Both the position numbers and the translations under genes were made by a program. The notes under the pieces were generated by a model. It did not search any database and was not told the origin of the DNA. It was given only the letters and a program-made list of their open reading frames with translations. Below are positions 35,877 to 44,043 of a stretch of DNA of 58,884 nt, piece by piece. Source of the stretch: JAKORR01 sp964608495 (GTDB lineage Bacteria; Armatimonadota; Zipacnadia; Zipacnadales; FEN-943); the NCBI GenBank assembly GCA_964608495.1, contig CAZSOQ010000002.1, forward strand, positions 1-58,884, read 5' to 3'. Each line of letters starts with the position of its first letter. Positions within the stretch are counted from its first letter, which is position 1.

Positions 35877-36210
35877 CGCGCCGGGCCGCGTCGCGGCATG
35901 GATTCGCCGGCTCTGCGGGTTGCAGGCGTCGTCGGCAGGGCTCACCTCACTCAGGATGCGCCGGCAACCAAGCCGCCCGAAGGGTAGAGGCCCGTGGCCC
36001 TGATGTGGGAGCCGGCTGTGCCGGCGACCCGGACTGCCATGCCCTGTCGCCAGCAATAGCTGGCTCCTACGGCAAGCCCGGCTCCCTGCGGCGGGCGCGG
36101 CCCCTGGAGGTCGGGGTGTCTGCGTCACCCGCCGTTGCCTGTGACAGATCCGTCCTTCGGCAACCGCACACGCCCCGGGGCCCGATGGCCTATCCGGGAG
36201 GGGTGGTGGG
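35877..36210. other. Intergenic region with repeat copy A, before murA
   Basis: No convincing gene. It holds 75 bases after the DUF6785-like stop, repeat copy A (35952-36176) and then about 35 bases to the murA promoter. Confidence 0.6.
35952..36176. repeat. Repeat copy A with REPIN-like hairpin (about 225 bp)
   Basis: This stretch matches 53716-53927 over its whole length with a 12-13 base gap in the central loop. The core hairpin (36005-36070) has arms GTGGGAGCCGGCT and AGCTGGCTCCTAC; the two differences from a perfect repeat are G-U compatible in RNA. Inside it, TGCCGGCGAC pairs with GTCGCCAGCA with one mismatch. Conserved flanks include CGGGGTGTCTGCGT and TGTGACAGATCCGTCC. The 5' GTGG/GTAG head plus palindrome resembles REP sequences, here as an inverted pair. 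Confidence 0.75.
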
Positions 36211-36219
36211 TGCTATAAT
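36211..36219 (+). promoter_or_regulatory. Extended -10 promoter for murA
   Basis: TGCTATAAT: a perfect TATAAT (36214-36219) preceded by the TG of an extended -10. The -35 position (TATCCG) is poor. Predicted start about 36226, giving a 40-base leader. Confidence 0.55.
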
Positions 36220-36265
36220 GCCGGATGGCCAGAGGACGCACCGAGATGTGGGAGTGTGAAGAACC

Positions 36266-37558
36266 TTGTCGAACCTGGTGATACAGGGCGGCGTCCGCCT
36301 GCGAGGTGAAGTGCAGGCCGGCGGCTCGAAGAATGGCAGTCTGCCGCTGTTGGCTGCCGCCCTGATGGTGAAAGGCGAGACGATTCTCGAGAACGTCCCG
36401 CTGATAGATGACGTTTCGACCATGCTGGAGATGCTGGGGGCCCTGGGCGCGGATTGGGAGTGGATAGGGCCGGGGCAGTTGCGGATAGACACCACGGATG
36501 TCACCGAGACGGTGGCCCCCTACGACCTCGTGCGCCGGATGAGGGGTTCCTTCTACGTCGCCGGGGCTCTCCTGGCGCGCTTCAGGGAGGCCGAGGTGCC
36601 CCTGCCGGGGGGCTGCGTGATAGGGTCGCGGCCGGTGGACTTCCACCTGGCCGGGTTCAGGGCCCTGGGGGCGCGGATATCGGAGGAGCACGGGGTGATG
36701 CGCGCGGAGGCGCCGCGACTGGTGGGAGCGAGGGTCTTTCTGGACCCCCGGTACCGCAGCGTCGGGGCGACGATAAACATAATGCTCGCCGCCACCCTCG
36801 CCGAGGATACCACCATCGTCGAGAACGCCTCCCGGGAGCCCGAGGTGGTCTCGTGCCAGGAGTTCCTCTCCCGGTGCGGCGCCAGGATCAGGGGAATCGG
36901 CGCCGCCACCGTCGTCATCGAGGGCGTCCGCGAGCTCCATCCTACCCGCTATACCGTCATACCCGACAGGATGGAGGCCGGCACCTACCTCCTCGCAGGC
37001 GCGCTCACCGGCGGTAACGTCACCGTCACCTCCGTCCGCCCCGACCACATGCACTCCGTCATCGAGAAGCTGCAGGAGGCGGGGTATGTGGTCCACAACT
37101 ACGGCGACGCCCTGCGCTTGGCCGGCGGCGGCCGGGCCCGGTCCATAGACATCACGACGGCGCCCTATCCCGGCTTCCCGACCGACCTGCAGCCCAACTT
37201 CGGCGTCCTGGCGGCGGTGGCCGAGGGCACCAGTGTCATAGAGGAGACGATCTTCGAGTCGCGGTTCAACTACGCGGACGAGTTGGCGAGGATGGGGGCC
37301 AACATCAGGGTGGTGGGCAGGGCCGCGATCCTACGCGGCGTCGAGAAGCTGCTCGGCGCGCCCGTGGAGGCGACCGACATACGCGCGGGCTCGGCTCTGG
37401 CCCTGGCGGGGCTCATAGCAGAGGGGCAGACGGAGATCGAGGGAGCCGAGTTCCTGGACCGCGGGTACGAGAACGTGGTGGACAAGCTGAGCAGCCTGGG
37501 GGCGCTCATCCAGCGCCAGGGCGGGGAGAGGAACACCGAGGCCCTATGTTCTCGCTGA
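36266..37558 (+). CDS. murA: UDP-N-acetylglucosamine 1-carboxyvinyltransferase
   Basis: 430 residues from a TTG start (GGGAG 11 bases upstream; no better start in frame). MurA transfers enolpyruvate from PEP to UDP-GlcNAc, the first committed step of peptidoglycan synthesis. Seen: K22-N23 in G-S-K-N-G-S-L-P, the active-site loop cysteine C117 in L-P-G-G-C-V-I-G and the R-P-V-D-F-H-L that follows. With Cys (not Asp) in the loop the enzyme should be of the fosfomycin-sensitive type. Overlaps mreB by 13 bases. Confidence 0.95.
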   Translation: MSNLVIQGGVRLRGEVQAGGSKNGSLPLLAAALMVKGETILENVPLIDDVSTMLEMLGALGADWEWIGPGQLRIDTTDVTETVAPYDLVRRMRGSFYVAGALLARFREAEVPLPGGCVIGSRPVDFHLAGFRALGARISEEHGVMRAEAPRLVGARVFLDPRYRSVGATINIMLAATLAEDTTIVENASREPEVVSCQEFLSRCGARIRGIGAATVVIEGVRELHPTRYTVIPDRMEAGTYLLAGALTGGNVTVTSVRPDHMHSVIEKLQEAGYVVHNYGDALRLAGGGRARSIDITTAPYPGFPTDLQPNFGVLAAVAEGTSVIEETIFESRFNYADELARMGANIRVVGRAAILRGVEKLLGAPVEATDIRAGSALALAGLIAEGQTEIEGAEFLDRGYENVVDKLSSLGALIQRQGGERNTEALCSR

Positions 37559-38571
37559 CCACTAGGTTGGGCATAGACCTGGGTACCGCCACGATCGTGG
37601 TGTACGCGGCGGGCCGGGGCATTGTGCTGCGCGAGCCGTCCGTCGTGGCAGTGGAGATGCCCGGCCGGCGCCTGCTGGCGGTGGGCGAGGAAGCGCGGCA
37701 GATGCTGGGTCGCACGCCGGGCAATATCGTCGCGGTCCGGCCCCTGCGCAACGGCGTCATAGCTGACTACTCCCTCACCAGGGACATGCTCGCCCAACTG
37801 ATCCGCCGCGCGTGCGGCAAGCAGGCCCTCCTGTTCAGGCCTCTGGTCGTCATCTGCGTGCCCTCGGGTGCCACCAATGTCGAGAAGCGGGCCGCCCTTG
37901 ACGCGGCGCGCGCGGCCGGTGCCCGCGACGCCATACCCATCGAAGAGCCCATGGCCGCCGCCATCGGGTCGGGCCTGCCCATTGACTTGCCCGGCGGCAA
38001 CATGGTCGTGGACATCGGCGGCGGCACCACCGACATCGCTGTGATCTCCCTGGGCGGGGTCGTGGTGAGCGACTCCGTGCGCGTCGGCGGCAACGACCTG
38101 GACGAGCACATCATCCGCCACGTCCGCCGAGTGTACAACCTGGACATCGGCGAGCGGTCGGCCGAGAACATCAAGATCCAGATCGGCTCGGCCCACCCCC
38201 TGGAGCAGGAGCTCGAGATGCCGGCCCGGGGACGGGACGTGGTGAGCGGGCTCCCCCGCACGGTGACGGTCAGCTCGATGGAAGTGCGCGAGGCCATGGC
38301 CGACGTGGCCAACCGCATCGTCGAGCGAGTGAAGTCCGTCCTGGAGGCGACCCCGCCGGAGCTGGCCGCCGACATCGCGGAACGCGGGATCGTGCTGACC
38401 GGCGGCGGCGCCCTGCTGCGCGGCGTGGACAGAGTGCTGGCCATCGAGACCGGGATCCCGGTGCACATAGCCGACGATCCGGTGTCCTCAGTGGCCAAGG
38501 GCACGGGCTACGTCCTACAGCACGCCCACCGACTGAGGGGACGCGTGCAGTTCAGCCCCGCCTTGAGATGA
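37546..38571 (+). CDS. mreB: MreB/Mbl-type rod-shape actin homologue
   Basis: 341 residues, typical MreB length. Actin-fold ATPase that guides cell-wall synthesis under the membrane. Seen: G-I-D-L-G-T-A-T (phosphate 1, near 9-16), the connecting V-V-D-I-G-G-G-T-T-D (phosphate 2, near 150) and the adenosine loop G-I-V-L-T-G-G-G-A-L-L (near 280). Starts inside the end of murA, so the two are coupled. No mreC or mreD follows, unlike the usual mreBCD order. Confidence 0.93.
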   Translation: MFSLTTRLGIDLGTATIVVYAAGRGIVLREPSVVAVEMPGRRLLAVGEEARQMLGRTPGNIVAVRPLRNGVIADYSLTRDMLAQLIRRACGKQALLFRPLVVICVPSGATNVEKRAALDAARAAGARDAIPIEEPMAAAIGSGLPIDLPGGNMVVDIGGGTTDIAVISLGGVVVSDSVRVGGNDLDEHIIRHVRRVYNLDIGERSAENIKIQIGSAHPLEQELEMPARGRDVVSGLPRTVTVSSMEVREAMADVANRIVERVKSVLEATPPELAADIAERGIVLTGGGALLRGVDRVLAIETGIPVHIADDPVSSVAKGTGYVLQHAHRLRGRVQFSPALR

Positions 38572-38583
38572 GACCCGACGAGC

Positions 38584-39339
38584 GTGTCTGACCTGCCTTC
38601 CCCGCTGACCCAGGAAGCACCCAGGCCGAGCGATGCGCTCCCTGCCGCCCGCGAGTGGGCCAGCCTCGGCGACGGGGTCGTGGCATGTTGGCTGGGAAGG
38701 GTCGCCTACCGCAACGCCCACGCCGCTCAACTGTCTCTACTCGAGGGACGCGCGCGGGGGGCCGAGCCCGACACGGTGCTGCTCGTCGAGCATCCGCCCA
38801 CCGTCACCTGCGGGCGATCGGCCGAGGCCGCGGAGCTCGAGGCCGCCAGGCAAGCGTGCCGCCGGCACGGCGCGGAGCTGGTCGAGTGCGAGCGCGGCGG
38901 CAGGCTGACCTTTCACGGCCCGGGGCAGGCCGTGGCCTATCCGGTGGTGCATCTGGATGCCGTGGGGCGCGACCTGCACCGGTGGCTGTGGACCCTCGAG
39001 GAGGCCGTGATCCGGGCCGTGGGACGTCTGGGCCTGGCGGCCGGCAGGCGCCAGGACAGCCGCGGCGTGTGGGTGGAGGGGCGGAAGGTGGCGTCCGTGG
39101 GCGTGGCCGTGCGGCGGTGGGTCAGCTATCACGGGGTGGCCATCAACGTGCAGGCGACCTGGCCCGAATGGAGGAGCGTAGAGTGGTGCGGGCTGGGCGC
39201 CGGGGCTTACGCTTCGCTGGCCGACTTTGGGGTCCAGGTGGACCTGCCGAAGGTGGGCTGGGCCTTCGCCGAGGAGCTGGCTGAGCTCTGCCGCACGGCG
39301 GACGGCAACGGGTCCGGCCCCGGGAGGCGAGAGCGCTGA
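38584..39339 (+). CDS. lipB: Octanoyltransferase (lipoate biosynthesis)
   Basis: 251 residues from a GTG start 12 bases after mreB. LipB moves an octanoyl group from acyl carrier protein to lipoyl domains. Seen: the substrate-binding R-G-G-R-L-T-F-H-G-P-G-Q (104-115), the catalytic lysine K168 in G-R-K-V-A-S-V-G and the catalytic cysteine C202 in E-W-C-G-L-G. The K-to-C spacing of 34 residues is the same as in E. coli LipB (K135, C169). The N-terminal 25 residues are an unconserved extension. LipA is not in the window. Confidence 0.92.
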   Translation: MSDLPSPLTQEAPRPSDALPAAREWASLGDGVVACWLGRVAYRNAHAAQLSLLEGRARGAEPDTVLLVEHPPTVTCGRSAEAAELEAARQACRRHGAELVECERGGRLTFHGPGQAVAYPVVHLDAVGRDLHRWLWTLEEAVIRAVGRLGLAAGRRQDSRGVWVEGRKVASVGVAVRRWVSYHGVAINVQATWPEWRSVEWCGLGAGAYASLADFGVQVDLPKVGWAFAEELAELCRTADGNGSGPGRRER

Positions 39340-39368
39340 AGGCAACGGGCAAGAGCTGGGCTCCGTAC

Positions 39369-39989
39369 GTGCTGCTGGCGGGGGTACTCGCGCTGGCGGC
39401 GTGTACGGCCGTGACACGGCAGCCGGGGGACCTGAGCGCCCGGCAGAGCCTGCTGTTCGTGATGATTGCGCTCGCGGGCCTGGCCGCGAGCCTGGCGCGA
39501 GAGCGCCTGGGCATCGCTTGGCCGCTGCTGGCGGGCCTGGCGCTGGGCGCGGGGTACCGGCTGGCCTATGACCCGGTGCTGCCCGAGGCGCTGGTGATGC
39601 GATTGCCGGCGCGGGTGGCGATCCTTGAGCCGACGACGCCGCTCGTGGTGGCCCTCGTGCTCGTGTTGTGGTGGGCACTGGCGAGCCGGGACGGGGAGCC
39701 TGCGGCAGCCGCCGAGACGGGCCTGGCCCTGCGTGCGCTCGGAATCACGGCGCGGGCGCTCATCGGACTCGGCGTCGTGCTGTACCTGCTGCTGTCCGTC
39801 GTATACGACCTGGAGGGCGGGCAGTGGTTCTGGAGACTGACCCTCGTCTGCGTCGCCTACCTCGGCCTGCTGTGGATAGGGGTCGAGGGAGCGGCCAGAC
39901 GGATGCTGGACTGGAAGGCCATGATGCTGGTGGCCCTGGGAGTCGCGGTGACCATCGCCCGCCATCTGCTGGGGAGTCAGGGAGCATGA
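39369..39989 (+). CDS. Small polytopic membrane protein of unknown function
   Basis: 206 residues from a GTG start, with five or six membrane segments. L-A-A-C at residues 9-12 resembles a lipobox, but the many helices that follow argue against a lipoprotein. The stop overlaps the start of the O-antigen-ligase-like gene (ATGA), so the two are probably made together and may work together. No family recognised. An upstream start would need a non-standard codon. Confidence 0.55.
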   Translation: MLLAGVLALAACTAVTRQPGDLSARQSLLFVMIALAGLAASLARERLGIAWPLLAGLALGAGYRLAYDPVLPEALVMRLPARVAILEPTTPLVVALVLVLWWALASRDGEPAAAAETGLALRALGITARALIGLGVVLYLLLSVVYDLEGGQWFWRLTLVCVAYLGLLWIGVEGAARRMLDWKAMMLVALGVAVTIARHLLGSQGA

Positions 39990-41275
39990 CGCAGACCCAC
40001 GAGGCGGCCCGATCCAGCGAGACGCCGGCATGGGTGCGCGGGCTGGCCTTCCTGCTCGTGGCGGCTTCCTGCTCGCAGCTCGCCTACGCCCTCCATCCCC
40101 GCAAGGGCCCCTTCATCGGCTACCTGGAGCTGGCGGCGGTGGGCGCCCTGGGAGCCTGGGGGCTGTGGGTGCTCTCCACCGGGCGCCTGCGGGTCCTGCG
40201 ATGGCCGCCGTGGCCGATCTGGGCCTTCATGGCCGTGGCCGTGCTGTCCCTTGGCGGCGCCACGAGCCCCAGGGCGAGCGTGGTCGAGATCGTGCAGTAT
40301 GCCCTGTACCTCATCGGGCTGTACGTGCTCTTCCTGGACGCCGGCAGGGGAGGGCTCGACTGGCTGGGGCCGGCGGCTTGTGTGGCCGTGGCCCTGGCAA
40401 CGGCGGCCGCGCTGGCGCAGCTCGCCGGCGGGCGCGAGCCTATGCAGGTAGCGGGCCTGACGATGGACCGGAACGTCCACTCGGCGTTCCTGGCCTTCCT
40501 GCTGCCCCTGGTGTGGGCGTGGGGGGGCCGGTGGTGGCCCAGGCCGGCCGGGGTGGCGATAGCGGTGCTGGTGACCGCCGCGCTGGTGACGATGCTGGGC
40601 CCGCCGCACGTGTGGATCGCGGTCGCGGCGATCGCCTGGGTGTCCGCCGTGCTGCTGGAGCGCAGGCAGTGGTCCGCGGCCGCGGCGGTGGTGGGCCTGG
40701 CGATACTGGTGAACTTCGCGTCTCCCGTGCACCGCGGGTGCAACGTGGACGAATTGGTGAACCCCTGGGAGACTGGAGACGTCTATAAACTACTGAGGGA
40801 AGTAGGTGCGTCGGAGGACCAGCCGCTGATGAAGAAGCGCTGGCTGGAGTGGTGGCCGGCGCTGGCCATGATCGCCGACAATCCCTTGGTGGGCGTGGGG
40901 GCGGGCAACTACCAGCTCAACGTCGGCCAGCCGGAGTTCTGGGGCTACCTTCCCAACGCCAAGAAGACCGAACCGAACACTAACAACCTGTATCTTGTGG
41001 TCGGTGGAAGTATGGGCCTCGCCGGCCTGGCGGCCCTGATGGCCGTGTTCATCACGTTCATCCGACTGGCCGCGGCGGGCGCGCGGGATCGCGACCCGCT
41101 GATGGTCGGCGTGGCGGCTTCCCTGGTGGCCCTGGCGGTTGCGAGCGTCTTCACGGCGCTGCTCGTCCGCGGGGCCGCGGTGGCCTGGGTCGCGCTGATG
41201 GCCGCTGCCGCGAGCCGCGCGGCAGCACCGGCGCCCGCGCCCGCATCCCAGACCGGCCGCGAGCAGGCAGGTTGA
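39986..41275 (+). CDS. O-antigen ligase/polymerase-like membrane protein (Wzy_C type)
   Basis: 429 residues from the ATG at 39986; longer frames upstream belong to the previous gene's shadow. About 11 membrane segments with a large extracytoplasmic loop (about 245-340) and the ligase-type motif N-P-L-V-G-V-G-A-G-N-Y-Q, then N-T-N-N-L-Y-L-V-V-G-G-S-M-G-L-A-G-L (in place of the usual H-N-x-x-L). These proteins ligate or polymerise lipid-linked glycans in the periplasm. The two catalytic features expected are an Arg in an early loop and a His in the big loop; the His is not obvious. The C-terminal tail is Ala/Pro-rich. Confidence 0.65.
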   Translation: MTQTHEAARSSETPAWVRGLAFLLVAASCSQLAYALHPRKGPFIGYLELAAVGALGAWGLWVLSTGRLRVLRWPPWPIWAFMAVAVLSLGGATSPRASVVEIVQYALYLIGLYVLFLDAGRGGLDWLGPAACVAVALATAAALAQLAGGREPMQVAGLTMDRNVHSAFLAFLLPLVWAWGGRWWPRPAGVAIAVLVTAALVTMLGPPHVWIAVAAIAWVSAVLLERRQWSAAAAVVGLAILVNFASPVHRGCNVDELVNPWETGDVYKLLREVGASEDQPLMKKRWLEWWPALAMIADNPLVGVGAGNYQLNVGQPEFWGYLPNAKKTEPNTNNLYLVVGGSMGLAGLAALMAVFITFIRLAAAGARDRDPLMVGVAASLVALAVASVFTALLVRGAAVAWVALMAAAASRAAAPAPAPASQTGREQAG

Positions 41276-41299
41276 CCAGCGAAGGAGGAAGTCCTAGCT

Positions 41300-41854
41300 A
41301 TGCCAAGAACGTGGATCGCCTTGCTGGGCGTAGCAGTCCTTACCGTGACCTTGATCGCCGCGGCCTGGGCGGCCAAGGTTTCCATCGTCGTCGAGGGCGA
41401 GCACTACTACAGCATCAAGCCCTCGATGCAGATCGTGGCTTCCCAGAGCGCCTCGGGCGGCAAGTTCGTCCAGATACCGCTCAAGAGGCCCCACGGCGAA
41501 GACGAGACCGGGCCCTATGATGACGGCAACGCCGTCTATCGCATCAACGTCCCCAGCGCCGGCCTGTACCGCCTCTGGGCGCGTGCTCACTGGCACGATT
41601 CCTGTGGGAACAGCTTCTTCGTCGTCGTGGACGACCAGCCCCAGTCCTGGATCGGCGAGGACGGCACGATGCAGAAGTGGCACTGGGTCAAGGGCAAGAC
41701 CTACCAGTTGTCGGCCGGCGTGCACACCATCAAGTTCCAGAACCGCGAGGACGGGGCGAAGCTCGACCAGTTCATGCTGACCACCGACACACGCTACGTA
41801 CCGACCCGTGTCGAGAGGGAGACCAGCCAGTACATCATCAGACCCAGCCAGTAA
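41300..41854 (+). CDS. Secreted CBM6/CBM35-like carbohydrate-binding protein
   Basis: 184 residues: a signal peptide (residues 1-25, ending A-W-A-A) and one jelly-roll domain. It shows V-E-G-E-H-Y-Y at the start, Y-R-I-N-V-P-S-A-G-L-Y-R-L-W-A-R-A in the middle and L-D-Q-F-M-L-T-T-D at the end, the usual pattern of calcium-binding carbohydrate-binding modules CBM6/35 (G-x-Y-x-L-W-x-R and D-x-x-x-L). A free-standing secreted module. AAGGAGG lies upstream of the ATG. It opens the three-gene secreted set. Confidence 0.7.
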   Translation: MPRTWIALLGVAVLTVTLIAAAWAAKVSIVVEGEHYYSIKPSMQIVASQSASGGKFVQIPLKRPHGEDETGPYDDGNAVYRINVPSAGLYRLWARAHWHDSCGNSFFVVVDDQPQSWIGEDGTMQKWHWVKGKTYQLSAGVHTIKFQNREDGAKLDQFMLTTDTRYVPTRVERETSQYIIRPSQ

Positions 41855-41920
41855 GTAGAAGGGGCAGTCCCTGCCACGGAGGCGCTGCCAGAAAGACCCA
41901 AAGTGAGGTAAGCATTACCG

Positions 41921-44023
41921 ATGCGCGCGGGCACTAGCGGAACCGCGAGCCGGTGGGGTCGTATATGTCTCGTGGCCCTGCTGGCGTTGGTGTTGGGTAC
42001 GATACAGGCGCCGGCGCAGGACGCGCAGGCCCCCGCTGCGGCGCCTGCGGACGGGGTCCAGTGGCTCGAGGAGAAGGGCGAGACCCCCTACGCCGTGCCC
42101 GGCGAGCTCAAGGCCGGCGACAAGGGCCTGGCGGTGCGGCTGTGGCTGGCGTCGGGCGACGCGGGCAAGGACGGTCTGGCGGTCGAGATCAAGGGTGGCG
42201 AGGCCCGGTTCCTGGCGGCCAGGGGCGGGCAGTTCTCCCCGCTCGGAACGCCCGGCAAGCTTCCGCCCGTCGGCGAGGAGCCTGTCGAGTTCTCGGTGCA
42301 GAGGCACGCGTGGCGCCTGCTGTTCATCTGCGGAGGCCACGTGGTCTGCAAGGCCTGGTCCTACGCCCCCGACGGTACCGCCGAGCGCGTGGGATGGGAG
42401 AGCCTGGGCGCGGGCCAGGCCGACGACCTGCGCGTGCAGCCCGTGGGCGAGATCTTCGCCACGGACAGCTTCATGCGCCTGGACACCGGCTCGGGGGGCT
42501 GGGAGACGGGCCGAGGGACCTGGCAGCAGCGGTCGCTGCGCGAGGACCAGCAGGCCGGAGCCATGGACGCCAGCAAGAGCACCAATCCCTTCAGCTACTT
42601 CGGCCAGGTGGGCAAGAGCGAAGGGGCTGCGGTCACGACGATCGGCTACTCGTTCTGGACCAACTACTCGATTGACGCGGCCGTGCGGGCGGGCCAGGAC
42701 AGCGTGATCGGCGTGGTCGTATGCTATCAGGACGCCGACAACTACCTGGCGGCGAAGTGGACGAGCTGCGTGGGGGCGAGCGAGCCGCAGACCCTGAAGC
42801 TGGTGGCAGTCAAGGACGGCGAGGAGACCGTGCTGGCCCAGGAGCGCGCTGGCTTCCTGCCGGACCAGTGGTACCGGCTGGGCTTGGGCTACAGCGGCGG
42901 GCGTCTCGTCTGCTGGGTGGACGGGCAGAAGCGCGTGGCGGGCGAGACCGACCTGTTCGGCCAGGGGTCGGCGGGCCTCCTGGCCGGCGGCAGTGAAGGC
43001 GTCTTCTTCGACGACGTGGCGATCCAGGACTGGAGCGCCGAGGGCGACGACTTCAAGGTGGCGCAGCCCGGGAAGTGGATCCCCCAGAGCGGCACCTGGG
43101 AAGTCTCCGGTGGGGTCATGAAGGCAACCGGTAAGGGCGAGGCCCTCGCGCTGGCCGGGCAGCCCGACTGGAAGAACTGCCGCGCCGGGGCGGGAGTGAA
43201 GATCGGGACGGAGCAGGCCGGGATCCTGATGGGGGCCGACGGCGACGCGCAGGTCCTGGCGGCGCTGCACAAGGCGGGCCAGGGCGACAAGCTCTCGATC
43301 CTCAGCAAGACGCGCGACGGTCAGTGGCAGGAGGCGGCGGTCATGGCTCTGGGCGCGAGCGCGCCCTGGAGGCGGCTGGAGGTCGCCGTCGAGGATGGGT
43401 ATGTGGTAGCCTCGTGCAACGGCGCGCAGGCGCGGGCCTTCGTGCCCGGCGCGGGCATGGGCCGGGTAGGGCTTCTCACCCGCGGGGGTAGCGCGGCCTT
43501 CGATGACTTCGCGGTCGAGCCGATCCCGCCGCCGCCGACCGCCCACCTGGTCAAGGAGTTTACCGACGCCCAGCAGCACTTCGAGATGGCCGAGTGGGCG
43601 GCCACCAGGCATGCCTGGGTACCCGCGGCGACGGACCTGAACCTGCCCGACGCCGAGAAGCCCAAGGCGGAGGGCGTGTGGTGCACTAAGGGCGACTACT
43701 ACGGTGACTACACGGTGGACGTGCCCCTGACCGGGATCGGGGCCAGGGACCTGGACCTGGCCGTGGCACTGGACTCGGATCCGCGGTGGCAGGGCACCGG
43801 CGTGACGGTCCGGGTGGCGGGCAAACCGGGGCAGAAGAGCCTGGCCCTGACCATCCTCAACGGCACGGAGCAGGTGGCCCAGCAGCAGGTGGACGTGGAG
43901 GCCGCGCAGGCCACCTTGAAGTGCTCTCGGCTGGGGGAGTTCGTGGTGATCGAGGTGGACGGCAAGCTGGTCTACTCGGGCAAGCTCCTCTCGCCCGAGG
44001 GCAGCAAAGCAAGCGCTCAGTAG
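41921..44023 (+). CDS. Secreted protein with three jelly-roll (concanavalin A-like) modules
   Basis: 700 residues with a signal peptide ending A-P-A-Q (about 33). Three modules can be seen: about 185-370 ending F-F-D-D-V-A-I-Q-D-W, about 375-550 ending A-F-D-D-F-A-V-E-P, and a third, shorter one at about 555-700. Each carries a W-Y-R/W-R-R-L-x-V/L core and a D-D end strand like the DUF1080/LamG-type domains that bind glycans. No catalytic motif is seen. It follows the CBM-like gene after 66 bases and precedes the TPR gene by 20 bases. Confidence 0.65.
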   Translation: MRAGTSGTASRWGRICLVALLALVLGTIQAPAQDAQAPAAAPADGVQWLEEKGETPYAVPGELKAGDKGLAVRLWLASGDAGKDGLAVEIKGGEARFLAARGGQFSPLGTPGKLPPVGEEPVEFSVQRHAWRLLFICGGHVVCKAWSYAPDGTAERVGWESLGAGQADDLRVQPVGEIFATDSFMRLDTGSGGWETGRGTWQQRSLREDQQAGAMDASKSTNPFSYFGQVGKSEGAAVTTIGYSFWTNYSIDAAVRAGQDSVIGVVVCYQDADNYLAAKWTSCVGASEPQTLKLVAVKDGEETVLAQERAGFLPDQWYRLGLGYSGGRLVCWVDGQKRVAGETDLFGQGSAGLLAGGSEGVFFDDVAIQDWSAEGDDFKVAQPGKWIPQSGTWEVSGGVMKATGKGEALALAGQPDWKNCRAGAGVKIGTEQAGILMGADGDAQVLAALHKAGQGDKLSILSKTRDGQWQEAAVMALGASAPWRRLEVAVEDGYVVASCNGAQARAFVPGAGMGRVGLLTRGGSAAFDDFAVEPIPPPPTAHLVKEFTDAQQHFEMAEWAATRHAWVPAATDLNLPDAEKPKAEGVWCTKGDYYGDYTVDVPLTGIGARDLDLAVALDSDPRWQGTGVTVRVAGKPGQKSLALTILNGTEQVAQQQVDVEAAQATLKCSRLGEFVVIEVDGKLVYSGKLLSPEGSKASAQ

Positions 44024-44043
44024 CGCCGGACAGGTGAAGAGGC

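Noticed and set aside
35899..35988. 30-codon frame ending in repeat copy A
   Set aside because: No ribosome site, no signal-like pattern, and not kept in copy B.
35952..36176. Repeat copy A as a cobalamin-type or other known riboswitch
   Set aside because: None of the conserved boxes of common riboswitches could be found; it is better described as a repeat.
39668..39985. Upstream extension of the O-antigen-ligase-like gene
   Set aside because: Overlaps the previous membrane protein in another frame; the ATGA overlap at 39986 is the likely start.
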